40,135 bases of DNA from a virus. The stretch is taken from positions 1 to 40,135 of the IMG/VR virus record IMGVR_UViG_3300045922_000567. One strand, written 5' to 3'. This document shows positions 6,983 through 14,520 of this stretch, piece after piece. The translations under genes were made by a program, and so were the position numbers. Each line of letters starts with the position of its first letter. Position 1 is the stretch's first letter. The notes under the pieces are model-generated. The model saw only the letters and a list, made by a program, of their open reading frames with translations. It did not search any database and had not been told where the DNA came from.

Positions 6983-7229
6983 TCTGGAGTGGCGATTCCT
7001 TTGTGGAGTCGCACCGCGATCATTTCTCTTAGCCCGCGCAATGGGTTAGAGGCTGTGTTTGTCCAACCGTGAGCGTGGTTTGTCCAACCCTGCGCGCGCT
7101 GAAACGCCGGGTGGGCACTACAGGTAGAAAATTGCTTGCGCAAATGCGCAAAATATGGCAGGTTTCGCGGCAGGATCGGAGAGGCGCGCGCGGGAGACCG
7201 GCGCGCCTCCTGTCGTTTCCGGGGGGCGC
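6983..7229. promoter_or_regulatory. Intergenic region with repeats inside the late operon
   Basis: These 247 bp lack a convincing gene in an otherwise tightly packed operon. They contain, in order, a hairpin (GCGATTCC 6992-6999 with GGAGTCGC 7005-7012, one G-T pair), a 12-bp direct repeat GTTTGTCCAACC at 7057-7068 and 7078-7089 (exactly 21 bp apart), a palindrome TTGCGCAAATGCGCAA at 7136-7151, and a hairpin AGGCGCGC/GCGCGCCT at 7182-7189 and 7201-7208 just before the gpW-like gene. The TTGCG/CGCAA boxes echo the immunity operators. A regulatory role (a second late promoter or a processing site) is inference. Confidence 0.5.
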
Positions 7230-7427
7230 ATGACGGACTTCACGATCGAGGAGCTTTCGGCGCTGCGCCGGGCGCTCGCCTCGGGCACGCTGGTGGTGCG
7301 AACAGGCGACCAGGAGGTGCGCTACGGCTCCTTCGAGGATCTGCGGGCGCGCCTCGCCTACATCGAGGCGCGCATGTCGATCACGAGTGCGCCGGTGGCG
7401 CGCGGCACTGCGTTCCGGCGGGTCTGA
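7230..7427 (+). CDS. gpW-like head-tail joining protein
   Basis: A 65-aa protein from an ATG at 7230 (MTDFTIEELSALRRALASG...) with a G-rich ribosome site (GGGGGG) just upstream. The pattern of an N-terminal helix, a short beta hairpin (GTLVVRTGDQEVRYGSFEDL) and a second helix (RARLAYIEARM) matches the gpW family. In lambda, gpW joins the filled head before gpFII and the tail. It lies between the terminase and portal genes as in lambda (A-W-B), and the portal gene starts three bases after its stop. Confidence 0.8.
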   Translation: MTDFTIEELSALRRALASGTLVVRTGDQEVRYGSFEDLRARLAYIEARMSITSAPVARGTAFRRV

Positions 7428-7429
7428 TC

Positions 7430-8947
7430 GTGGCACCCCGTCGCGCGGCTGGACCGGTCCCGGGTCTCTGGGACCGGCTGGTGGCGGTCTTCGCTCCTCG
7501 GCGGTCCGGGTGGCGCCTTGTCGGCGCGGCTGCCCAGCGCGGGTATGATGCGGCGTCCCGCGGTCGCGGCACGGAGGGCTGGCGCGCGATCGGCGGCGGG
7601 AGCGCGGACGCCGAGATCGCGGCCGCAGGCGCCACGCTGCGCGAGCGGATGCGCGATCTGGTGCGCAACGATCCCCTCGCCGCCAAGGCCGTCCAGGTTC
7701 TGGTCTCGAACATCGTCGGCACCGGCATCCGGCCGCGGGCGGCGGGGCCTGACCCGGCGGCGAACCGCGCGGCCGACGCGGTGTGGGCGGAATGGTCGCG
7801 CGTCGCGGATGCCGACGGGCACACGGATTTCCACGGGCTGACCCAGCTCGCGGTGCGCGAGATGATCGAGGGGGGCGAAGTCTTCGCGCGCCGCTTCCGG
7901 CGTTCGCTGACGGACCGACTGCCGGTGCCGCTGCAGATCCAGCTTCTTGAGGCCGACCACCTCGACAGTGCGCGTTTTGACCAGCGGCCGGACGGCTCGC
8001 GGATCGTGCAGGGGATCGAATACGACAGCCTCGGGCGGCGGCGGGCCTTCTGGCTCTTTCCGGATCACCCGGGCGATCCCTCGCCCATCTTCGGCCGCAG
8101 GTTCGAGTCGGTGCGGGTCGACGCCGCCAATGTAACGCATCTCTTCGAGCGGCAGCGGGTGCAGAACCGCGGCGTGCCCTGGGGCGTGCCGGCCATGCGG
8201 GCGCTGCGCGATCTCGGGGACTGGCACACCTCGGAGCTCACGCGCAAGAAGATCGAGGCGTCCATGGTGGCCTTCGTCTTCGGGGCGGACGACGAGCAGC
8301 AGTCTCTGGCGCCGGTGGTGCTGGACGCGGAAGGGAAGAGGGTCGAGCAGTTTGAGCCGGGCCTGATCGGCTATGTCCGGCACGGAAAGGACGTGAAATT
8401 CAATGCGCCTGGGTCCACCTCGGGGATCTACGAGTGGAACCGGGTGCAGCAGCACATCATCGCCGCCGGCTTCCGGGTGCCCTATGAGCTTCTGACGGGC
8501 GATCTTTCCCAGGTCAACTTCTCGTCCTCGCGGGTCGGTCTGTCGGAGTTCCGCCGGATGGTGGAGGCGGTGCAGTGGCACACGGTGATCCCGCAGTTCT
8601 GCGAGCCGATCTGGCGCTGGGTGATGGAGGTGGCGGCCACCATGGGCCGCATTCCTGACCCGGATATCCCCGCGGAGTGGGGACCGCCCAAGTTCGAGAG
8701 CGTCAATCCGCTGCAGGACGTGCAGGCCGACATCCTCGAGGTGCGCGCCGGATTCGCCACGGTGCAGCAGATGATCGCCAAGCGCGGCTACGACCCTGAC
8801 GAGATCATGCGTGAATGGTCGGCCTTCGCCGCGCTGTGGGATGCCGCGGGCCTCGTGTTCGACACCGACCCGCGGCGCGTGACCAAGGGCGGCCAGACGC
8901 AGACGCCGCAACAAGGCGCGGATGGCGCTTCTTTACAGGACGGATGA
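7430..8947 (+). CDS. Portal protein, lambda gpB family
   Basis: A 505-aa protein starting at GTG 7430, three bases after the gpW-like stop. Family landmarks include the N-terminal RGYDAASRGRGTEGWRA, LVRNDPLAAKAVQVLVSNIVGTGIRPRA near residues 75-105, the GGEVFARRFRR strand region, NVTHLFERQRVQNRGVPWGVPAMR, and the long clip/stem helix with PYELLTGDLSQVNFSSSRVGLSEFRR. It forms the dodecameric DNA channel at the head vertex. An in-frame ORF extends upstream to 7136 but overlaps the gpW-like gene and is not protein-like. The 3' end overlaps an upstream alternative start of the next gene (ATG 8922). Confidence 0.93.
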   Translation: MAPRRAAGPVPGLWDRLVAVFAPRRSGWRLVGAAAQRGYDAASRGRGTEGWRAIGGGSADAEIAAAGATLRERMRDLVRNDPLAAKAVQVLVSNIVGTGIRPRAAGPDPAANRAADAVWAEWSRVADADGHTDFHGLTQLAVREMIEGGEVFARRFRRSLTDRLPVPLQIQLLEADHLDSARFDQRPDGSRIVQGIEYDSLGRRRAFWLFPDHPGDPSPIFGRRFESVRVDAANVTHLFERQRVQNRGVPWGVPAMRALRDLGDWHTSELTRKKIEASMVAFVFGADDEQQSLAPVVLDAEGKRVEQFEPGLIGYVRHGKDVKFNAPGSTSGIYEWNRVQQHIIAAGFRVPYELLTGDLSQVNFSSSRVGLSEFRRMVEAVQWHTVIPQFCEPIWRWVMEVAATMGRIPDPDIPAEWGPPKFESVNPLQDVQADILEVRAGFATVQQMIAKRGYDPDEIMREWSAFAALWDAAGLVFDTDPRRVTKGGQTQTPQQGADGASLQDG

Positions 8948-8951
8948 ATCC

Positions 8952-10937
8952 ATGGACGAGACCACCCTTCTGATCCCGCCGCTTGTGCGGGCGGCTACCG
9001 CGTCGCTGCTTGATCGCGACGGCGAGCGCATCGTCGAGGTCGTCTGGACGACCGGCGCCACAGTTCAGAGGCGTCGGCGCGCAGGCTGGGACGAGGCCGA
9101 GGAATACGACGAGGAGCTTGTCGTCGCGCCGGGGTCCGTGCGCCTCGAGCGGATGCAGGCCGGGGTGCCGTTTCTGGACGGTCATCGCGGCTGGTCGGTG
9201 GCTTCGGTGCTGGGCTCGGTTGAGCCTGGTTCTGTGCGGATCGAGGGTGGGCGCGGGATCGCCCGTGTGCGGCTGACGGATGCGCCGGACGCGCAGCCTG
9301 CGATCCAGCGCGTGCTGGAGAAGCACGTCGCGATCTCGGTTGGCTACCGGGTGCATCGCTACGAGATCATCCGCCGCGAAGGTCAGCGCGAGCTCTGGCG
9401 CGCTGTCGACTGGGAGCCGCTGGAAATTTCGGCCGTGCCCATTCCGGCCGACGCAGGCGCGCACATCCGGGCGGACGAGATTCGAGATTGCGCGCCGAAC
9501 AACTGCACGATCATCCGGGCCGAGGCGCCCGCCACCATCCAGGAAAGGAGTTCGTCCATGTCCGACGATATTGTCGCCTCGGCTTCGAATGCCGAGACCC
9601 GCGCTGTGCCGGTCACGGCGTCGCCGCCCGCAGCGGAAATCGACGCTGCGCGTGCGGAGGCCAATCGCACCGCTGCGGAGATTCTGCGCATCTGCGAGCG
9701 CCATGGGCTGCCGCATGGCTTCGCTTCTGAGTTGATCGAGCGCGGGGCGACGCTTGATCAGGCGCGCGCAGCGGTGCTGGACCGTCTGGCGCAGGACGAC
9801 ATGATCGGGGCGCGGCGCGCGGAGCCGGCGCCGGCCGCGCCGCGCTCGACCGGAGCGTCGGATGCGGCCTATCGCGACGCCATGTCGGAGGCGCTGCTGC
9901 ACCGCCATGCGCCCTCGGAATTCGCGCTGACGGATCGGGGCCGCGAGTTCCGCGGGCTGACGCTGATCGAGCTGGCGCGGCACACGCTCGAAAGGCGCGG
10001 GATCTCGACCCGGGGCATGTCGAAGATGGAAGTGGCGACCGAGGCGCTCCTGGGTCGCGCCGGGCTGCACTCCACCAGCGACTTCCCCTTCATCCTCGCG
10101 AATGTGGCGAACAAGACGCTGCGGCAGGCCTACGAGTCCACGCCGCGGACCTTCACCGCCTGGGCGCGGCAGCGGACCATCGTCGACTTCAAGCCGGTGT
10201 CGGTCACGCAGCTCGGCGGCGCTCCCTCGCTGCTGGCGGTGCCGGAGTCGGGGGAATTCACCTACGGCACGATCGGCGAGGGTCGCGAGGTCTATGCGCT
10301 GCTCACCTACGGGCGGATCGTTGGCATCACGCGGCAGGTGCTGGTGAACGACGATCTCGACGCATTTACCCGCGTGCCGGCGGCCTACGGCGCGGCGGCT
10401 GCGGACCTCGAGTCGGATATTGTTTACTCGATCCTCACCGGAAACCCGCTCATGGCGGACGGGCAGCCGCTGTTCCACAGCTCGCACGGCAACCTCGGGA
10501 CCGCCGCGGCGATCACCGAGGCGTCGCTGGCCGAGGCCTACCGCCTCTTCGGCAACCAGCGTGGGCTTGACGGGCGGCAGATCAGCGTCCTGCCGCGCTT
10601 CATCATCACGCCGCCCGGCGCGCGGTCGGTGGAGGCGCGGAAGAATGTGACCGCGACGACGCCGGACTCCGTCGGTGGTGTGAACCCCTTCGCGAACCGC
10701 CTTGAGCCGATCGAGGAGGCGCGCCTGATCGCGGCGTCGGGTCCCGACCCGTGGTTCCTCGCGGCGGACCCGGCGCGGATCGATACGGTCGAGTATGCCT
10801 ATCTCGAAGGCCAGCAGGGCGTCTACACCGAGGTCCGGCAGGGCTTCGAGGTGGACGGGATCGAGATCAAGGCGCGGCACGACTTCGCCGCGAAGGCGAT
10901 CGACTGGCGCGGCCTCTTCCGCAACGCCGGCGTGTGA
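8952..10937 (+). CDS. Prohead protease-major capsid fusion
   Basis: A 661-aa polyprotein. Residues 1-~190 form an HK97-type prohead serine protease: VPFLDGHRGWS with His78 and HVAISVGYRVHRYE with Ser129. Residues ~203-330 form an Ala/Arg/Glu-rich helical delta/scaffold-like segment, and ~330-661 an HK97-fold major capsid protein (FPFILANVANKTLRQAYE, GRIVGITRQVLVNDDLDAF, PLFHSSHGNLG). Such fusions occur in many alphaproteobacterial phages. A strong internal ribosome site and in-frame ATG at 9558 would give free scaffold-capsid in excess. The start could be ATG 8952 (AGGACGG upstream) or ATG 8922, which overlaps the portal gene. Confidence 0.9.
   Translation: MDETTLLIPPLVRAATASLLDRDGERIVEVVWTTGATVQRRRRAGWDEAEEYDEELVVAPGSVRLERMQAGVPFLDGHRGWSVASVLGSVEPGSVRIEGGRGIARVRLTDAPDAQPAIQRVLEKHVAISVGYRVHRYEIIRREGQRELWRAVDWEPLEISAVPIPADAGAHIRADEIRDCAPNNCTIIRAEAPATIQERSSSMSDDIVASASNAETRAVPVTASPPAAEIDAARAEANRTAAEILRICERHGLPHGFASELIERGATLDQARAAVLDRLAQDDMIGARRAEPAPAAPRSTGASDAAYRDAMSEALLHRHAPSEFALTDRGREFRGLTLIELARHTLERRGISTRGMSKMEVATEALLGRAGLHSTSDFPFILANVANKTLRQAYESTPRTFTAWARQRTIVDFKPVSVTQLGGAPSLLAVPESGEFTYGTIGEGREVYALLTYGRIVGITRQVLVNDDLDAFTRVPAAYGAAAADLESDIVYSILTGNPLMADGQPLFHSSHGNLGTAAAITEASLAEAYRLFGNQRGLDGRQISVLPRFIITPPGARSVEARKNVTATTPDSVGGVNPFANRLEPIEEARLIAASGPDPWFLAADPARIDTVEYAYLEGQQGVYTEVRQGFEVDGIEIKARHDFAAKAIDWRGLFRNAGV
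9541..9560 (+). promoter_or_regulatory. Internal Shine-Dalgarno and start for capsid-only product
   Basis: AGGAAAGGAG at 9541-9550 lies seven bases before an in-frame ATG at 9558, which is codon 203 of the protease-capsid gene and exactly at the protease/scaffold boundary (MSDDIVAS...). It is one of the strongest ribosome sites in the window. Initiation here would yield a 459-aa scaffold-capsid protein without protease, as the nested lambda gene C/Nu3 pair does. Confidence 0.72.
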
Positions 10938-10984
10938 TCCTGAGCCAGCCAATGCTCGCCGCGCTGGTGTCGGCGCGGACGAGC

Positions 10985-11021
10985 GGCGGCCCGGTTGCTT
11001 TCCTCCCTCGGCCGGGCCGCC
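10985..11021 (+). terminator. Hairpin after the capsid gene (attenuator)
   Basis: A perfect 10-bp inverted repeat, GGCGGCCCGG (10985-10994) and CCGGGCCGCC (11012-11021), with a 17-base loop and TTGTCC after it, lies in the 117-bp gap behind the capsid gene. There is no long T run, so it is more likely a partial terminator or an mRNA-stabilising 3' structure than a full stop, since head-tail genes continue downstream. It would help keep capsid mRNA in excess. Confidence 0.55.
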
Positions 11022-11054
11022 TTGTCCTCCATCCCGCAATTCCGGAGAGCCATC

Positions 11055-11396
11055 ATGAAGAACTTCGTCGCGCGCGGCGAGCGCATCACCATCACCGCAA
11101 CCTCCACCATCACCTCGGGCTCGGGCGTCCTGGTCGGCAGCGTGTTCGGCGTCGCGGAAGGCGACATCGCGACTGGCGCGCAAGGTGTCATCGTCCTTGA
11201 AGGCATCTTCGATCTGCCGAAGGCGCCTTCGCAGGCCTGGACGGTCGGCCAGCTGATCTACTGGGACGCCGGCAACAGCCGCGCCACCAACGTGGCCGGG
11301 TCTAACAAGCTGATCGGCGTGGCGGCTGCCCCTGTCGGCGGCGGCGCGGGCGAGACCATCGGCCGGGTCCGGCTGAACGGGGCGGGCGTCAACTGA
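11055..11396 (+). CDS. Capsid cement-like protein (DUF2190 type)
   Basis: A 113-aa protein, MKNFVARGERITITATSTITSGSGVLVGSVFGVAEG..., rich in Gly, Val, Ala and Thr with a predicted all-beta pattern. It ends GETIGRVRLNGAGVN. This pattern (a short segment, then VLVG..FGVA..DIATGAQGVIVLEGIFDLPKA) is that of DUF2190 proteins, which sit directly after the major capsid gene and are thought to decorate or cement capsids. Its stop overlaps the next ATG at 11396. Confidence 0.8.
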   Translation: MKNFVARGERITITATSTITSGSGVLVGSVFGVAEGDIATGAQGVIVLEGIFDLPKAPSQAWTVGQLIYWDAGNSRATNVAGSNKLIGVAAAPVGGGAGETIGRVRLNGAGVN

Positions 11397-11707
11397 TGAC
11401 CGCCTTCGCCGGGGCGATTGCTGCGATCTTCTCGGATCGCAACATTGCGCGGGATGCGGTCTATATCGCCGACGGCGGCACGCCGGTGCCGGTGCGCGTG
11501 GTCGCCCGGCGTGCCGATGCCATCACCGACTTCGGCGAGGCCCGGCTCTGGTCCGACACGACCCGGATCGACTTGCGCGTCGCCGAGGTGCCTTCTCCGC
11601 GTCCCGGCGACCGGATTGAAATCGGGGGAGACGCCTTCCTGATCCAGGGCGAGCCGGTCCGTGACGTCCAGCGGCTTGTGTGGACCGTGGACCTGCGCCC
11701 GGCGTGA
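11396..11707 (+). CDS. Head-tail joining protein (gpFII-like)
   Basis: A 103-aa protein with the start overlapping the cement gene stop. An N-terminal helix (FAGAIAAIFSDRNIARDAVYIADGG) is followed by beta strands (VPVRVVARRAD, RIDLRVAEVPSPRPGDRIEIGGDAFLIQGEPVRD). This pattern matches the gpFII/Gifsy-2 head-tail attachment families seen in Rhodobacter phages in the same position. It should connect the head completion complex to the tail. Confidence 0.65.
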   Translation: MTAFAGAIAAIFSDRNIARDAVYIADGGTPVPVRVVARRADAITDFGEARLWSDTTRIDLRVAEVPSPRPGDRIEIGGDAFLIQGEPVRDVQRLVWTVDLRPA

Positions 11708-11712
11708 TCAGG

Positions 11713-12333
11713 ATGAAGCTCAAGCTCGACATTCAGCCCGACATCGTCGCGATGATGGCGGCCGAAGTCGCGGCGGGCGAACGTGCGGTGACAACTGCCA
11801 TGCGCGAGGCGGGCGCAGGCCTCAAATCCGCCTGGCGCGGTCAGATCACCGGCGCGGGTCTGGGTCAGCGGTTGGCCAACACGATCCGCAGCCAGACTTT
11901 CCCGAGGTCGGGCGAGAGCCTCAACGCCGCGGCGCTGGTCTGGTCGAACGCCCCGGTCATTGTGGGCGCTCACGATGCCGGGCCGCTGATCCGGTCGCAG
12001 AACGGGTTCTGGCTGGCGATCCCGCTGCCAGCGGCGGGCAAATCGACCCGCGGCGGACGCATCACCCCCGGCGAATGGGAACGCCGCAGCGGCCTGCGGC
12101 TGCGGTTCATCTATCGCCGCTTGGGGCCGAGCCTTCTGGTGGCGGAAGGACGGCTGAGCAGCCGAGGCTTGGCTGTGGCGTCGCGGTCGAAGACCGGGCG
12201 CGGGCTGACCACCGTGCCGGTCTTCCTGCTCGTGCCGCAGGTCAGGCTGCGCAAGCGGCTGGACCTCGCGCGGGATGCGGACCGGGCGCTCGACAGCGTG
12301 CCGGGGCTGATCGTTGCGAACTGGAAGGACTGA
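11713..12333 (+). CDS. Head-tail region protein (DUF6441-like)
   Basis: A 206-aa basic protein starting MKLKLDIQPDIVAMMAAEV; a GTG at 11704 overlapping the previous stop is an alternative. Notable stretches are AMREAGAGLKSAWRGQITGAGLG, FPRSGESLNAAALVWSNAPVIVGAHDAG and FIYRRLGPSLLVAEGRLSSRG, ending VPGLIVANWKD. I associate it with DUF6441 proteins of rhodobacterial phages, found between capsid and tail genes. The position suggests a neck or tail-completion role like lambda gpZ, but this is not established. Confidence 0.65.
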   Translation: MKLKLDIQPDIVAMMAAEVAAGERAVTTAMREAGAGLKSAWRGQITGAGLGQRLANTIRSQTFPRSGESLNAAALVWSNAPVIVGAHDAGPLIRSQNGFWLAIPLPAAGKSTRGGRITPGEWERRSGLRLRFIYRRLGPSLLVAEGRLSSRGLAVASRSKTGRGLTTVPVFLLVPQVRLRKRLDLARDADRALDSVPGLIVANWKD

Positions 12334-12337
12334 CGCC

Positions 12338-12673
12338 GTGCCCCGCGAGCGACTGCCGGACCGCCGTCCCTCGGTCACCATCACCCTCGACTGGAACGGG
12401 CACAGCTTTGCGATCACTGCAGGCTACGCGCCGAACGGCCGGGTCCGCGAGGTGTTCGCGTCCGGACTTCGGGGTGGCTCGGACATGCAGCGACTGGTCG
12501 ATGATGCCTGCGTCGTGATCTCGGTCGCGCTGCAGTTCGGCGCGCGTCCGGGCGATCTGCGGCGCTCGCTGGGCAGTGTTCCCGACCCGGCGGACGAGAC
12601 TGTATCGAGGCCGGCCAGCGTCCTCGGGGTGATCCTTGCCGCCATCGAGCGGCTCGACGCGGACCCCTGGTGA
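12338..12673 (+). CDS. TSCPD-like small protein in the tail module
   Basis: A 111-aa protein from GTG 12338, with GGAAGGA at 12323-12329. It reads HSFAITAGYAPNGRVREVFASGLRGGSDMQRLVDDACVVISVALQFG and ends with a PASVLGVILAAIERL segment. This resembles the C-terminal TSCPD domain of vitamin-B12-dependent ribonucleotide reductases (GRVxEVFxxGxKxGSDxxxxxxDxAVxISxALQ). Free-standing copies recur between head-tail genes of Rhodobacterales phages and are often misnamed ribonucleotide reductase. No reductase catalytic domain is present, so a structural or chaperone role is as likely as nucleotide metabolism. Confidence 0.6.
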   Translation: MPRERLPDRRPSVTITLDWNGHSFAITAGYAPNGRVREVFASGLRGGSDMQRLVDDACVVISVALQFGARPGDLRRSLGSVPDPADETVSRPASVLGVILAAIERLDADPW

Positions 12674-12692
12674 TCGAGACGGGATCGCTGCC

Positions 12693-13112
12693 ATGCCCAC
12701 CCCCCGCGAAACCGTCCTCGCCGCCCTGCACGCGCTGCTCGAAACGCTGCCGGCTACCGCCCTGCGCGGCGAGGTGCTGCCCGAGCGCGTGCCGACCGCG
12801 GGCCTCCTGATCCTGCGCGACGGCGAGCCGGGCGAGCCTGAGGTCACGCTGTCGCCCCTGCGCTACCACTACCGGCACCGGGCCGAGATCGAGGCGGTGG
12901 TGCAGGGCACGGGGCGCGACGCGGCCTTCGACACCCTTTGCGCCAGCATCGGCGCGGTGCTTGCTGCCGACCGCACGCTGGGCGGTCTTTGCGACTGGAT
13001 CGAGGCAGAAGCGCCGCGCCCGGTCGATCTGCCGGTTGAGGGTGCCCCCAGCCTGAAGGCGGCGGTGATCCCGGTTGTCCTGCACTACACGACAGCCGAC
13101 CCGCTCGGCTGA
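12693..13112 (+). CDS. Tail terminator-like protein
   Basis: A 139-aa protein, MPTPRETVLAALHALLETLPATALRGEVLPERVP..., with an N-terminal helix followed by strands (GLLILRDGEPGEPEVTLSPLRYHYRHRAEIEAVVQG), then AADRTLGGLCDWIEAEAP and a terminal strand ending in LHYTTADPLG. This helix/strand order and the place just before the tail tube gene match tail terminators of the gpU type. Homologues have been mislabelled acyl-CoA transferase. It should cap the tail tube and connect it to the head. Confidence 0.65.
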   Translation: MPTPRETVLAALHALLETLPATALRGEVLPERVPTAGLLILRDGEPGEPEVTLSPLRYHYRHRAEIEAVVQGTGRDAAFDTLCASIGAVLAADRTLGGLCDWIEAEAPRPVDLPVEGAPSLKAAVIPVVLHYTTADPLG

Positions 13113-13136
13113 GGCATCTCACCAAAGGAGAACATG

Positions 13137-14075
13137 ATGGCACGAGCTCATGGGGCGCGGGCGCAGATGGCGCTTGCGTTCGAGACGACCTACGGCACCG
13201 CGCCCGTTTCGGGCTATCGGCTGGTGCCCTTCGCCAGCACCACGCTCGGCGCTGAACAGCCGCTCATCAACAGCGAGCTTCTGGGCTACGGGCGCGATCC
13301 GCTGGCCCCGATCAAGGATGCGATCACCTCGGACGGCGATGTCGTGGTGCCGATTGACGTCGAGAACTTCGGCCTCTGGCTGAAGGCGGCCTTTGGCAAT
13401 CCCATCACAACGGGTTCCGGGCCCTACACGCACGACTTCCGCTCGGGCGGCTGGTCGCTGCCCAGCATGGCCATCGAGACGGCGATGCCGGAGGTGCCGC
13501 GCTATGCGATGTATACCGGCTGCGTCTGCGACCAGCTGTCCTGGCAGATGCAGCGGTCGGGGCTCCTGACCGCCACCGCGCGGCTGGTCGCGCAGGGCGA
13601 GACCGTCGCGGGCACCTCGGCGGCGGGCACGCCGACCGCGCTCGCGCTGCAGCGGTTCGGGCACTTCAACGGGGCGATCACGCGCAACGGCACGGCGCTG
13701 GGCAACGTCGTGTCGGCCGAGGTGACCTGGTCGAACGGCATCGACCGGATCGAGACCATCCGCAACGACGGCAAGATCGACGGTGCGGACCCCGGCATGG
13801 CGTCGCTGACCGGCCGCATCGAGGTGCGCTTTGCGGACACGACGCTGGTGACGCAGGCGATCAACGGCGATTCCTGCGAGCTTGAGTTCTCGTGGAGCCT
13901 CGGGACGGATGCGAGCCTCACCTTCACCGCCCATGCGGTCTATTTGCCGCGGCCGCGGATCGAGATTCCGGGCCCGCAGGGCATCCAGGCCACCTTCGAC
14001 TGGCAGGCGGCCAAGGCCGTGAGCCCCGCCCGGATGTGCACCGCCGTCCTCGTCAACACCGTCGCCAGCTACTGA
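13137..14075 (+). CDS. Major tail tube protein
   Basis: A 312-aa protein preceded by AAAGGAG (13124-13130). ATG 13134 and 13137 are both possible; the second has the better spacing. The sequence MARAHGARAQMALAFETTYGTAP..YRLVPF, then SELLGYGRDPLAPIKDAITSDGDVVVPIDVENFGLWLKAAFG, is typical of the Phage_tube_2-type tail tube proteins, which have an Ig-like C-terminal region. It polymerises into the tail tube around the tape measure. The strong ribosome site fits a high-copy structural protein. Confidence 0.85.
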   Translation: MARAHGARAQMALAFETTYGTAPVSGYRLVPFASTTLGAEQPLINSELLGYGRDPLAPIKDAITSDGDVVVPIDVENFGLWLKAAFGNPITTGSGPYTHDFRSGGWSLPSMAIETAMPEVPRYAMYTGCVCDQLSWQMQRSGLLTATARLVAQGETVAGTSAAGTPTALALQRFGHFNGAITRNGTALGNVVSAEVTWSNGIDRIETIRNDGKIDGADPGMASLTGRIEVRFADTTLVTQAINGDSCELEFSWSLGTDASLTFTAHAVYLPRPRIEIPGPQGIQATFDWQAAKAVSPARMCTAVLVNTVASY

Positions 14076-14082
14076 GGACGGC

Positions 14083-14520
14083 ATGCTGACCCTCGACCTC
14101 ACCAACGCGCCGCAGTGGTGCGAGCTCATCCCCGGCGTGCGCGTGAAGCTGCGCCCGCTGACCACCGCGCTGATGGTGGCGGCGCTCAACGATCCGGCGG
14201 TGGCCGACCTGCCCGAGGGGACCGCAAAGGAGCGAGCGGCGCTGGCGATGGCCAAGGTGCTGGCGCGGCGTGCGATCCTTGCATGGGAGGGGATCGGCGA
14301 CGCGGACGGCAACCCCATCGATCCAAGCCCCAAGGCCATCGACGCGCTGCTCGACCTCTGGCCTGCCTTCGAGGCGTTCCAGACCCGCTACGTCGCCAAG
14401 GCCCTTGTGCTGGACGCGGAAAAAAACGCCTCTGCGCCCTTGCCGAGTGGCACTTCGGTGGGGGCGACGGCTACTGCGCAGCCTGCGGGACACCCTGTCC
14501 CGACTGCCCCGCACGGGTGA
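14083..14520 (+). CDS. Tail assembly chaperone (gpG-like)
   Basis: A 145-aa protein, MLTLDLTNAPQWCELIPGVRVKLRPLTTALMVAALND..., with helices typical of gpG-type chaperones and a low-complexity tail (SGTSVGATATAQPAG) after the frameshift site. In lambda, gpG and its frameshifted form gpGT coat the tape measure and recruit tube subunits. It lies between the tail tube and tape measure genes as expected. A canonical -1 slippery heptamer at 14421-14427 lies in the right frame. Confidence 0.83.
   Translation: MLTLDLTNAPQWCELIPGVRVKLRPLTTALMVAALNDPAVADLPEGTAKERAALAMAKVLARRAILAWEGIGDADGNPIDPSPKAIDALLDLWPAFEAFQTRYVAKALVLDAEKNASAPLPSGTSVGATATAQPAGHPVPTAPHG
14421..14466 (+). promoter_or_regulatory. Programmed -1 frameshift site in tail chaperone gene
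   Basis: The heptamer A AAA AAC at 14421-14427 is read gaA AAA AAC in the gpG frame, a classic X XXY YYZ slippery sequence inside a run of seven A. Eight bases later, CGCCC (14435-14439) can pair with GGGCG (14462-14466), enclosing a second stem CCGAG/TTCGG (14443-14447 with 14454-14458, one G-T pair). This is the layout of -1 frameshift signals in long-tailed phages. Confidence 0.82.

Noticed and set aside
7136-7430. Extended portal start at 7136
   Set aside because: The added N-terminus overlaps the gpW-like gene and is Arg/Ala-rich noise; GTG 7430 sits three bases after the gpW-like stop and begins the recognisable protein.
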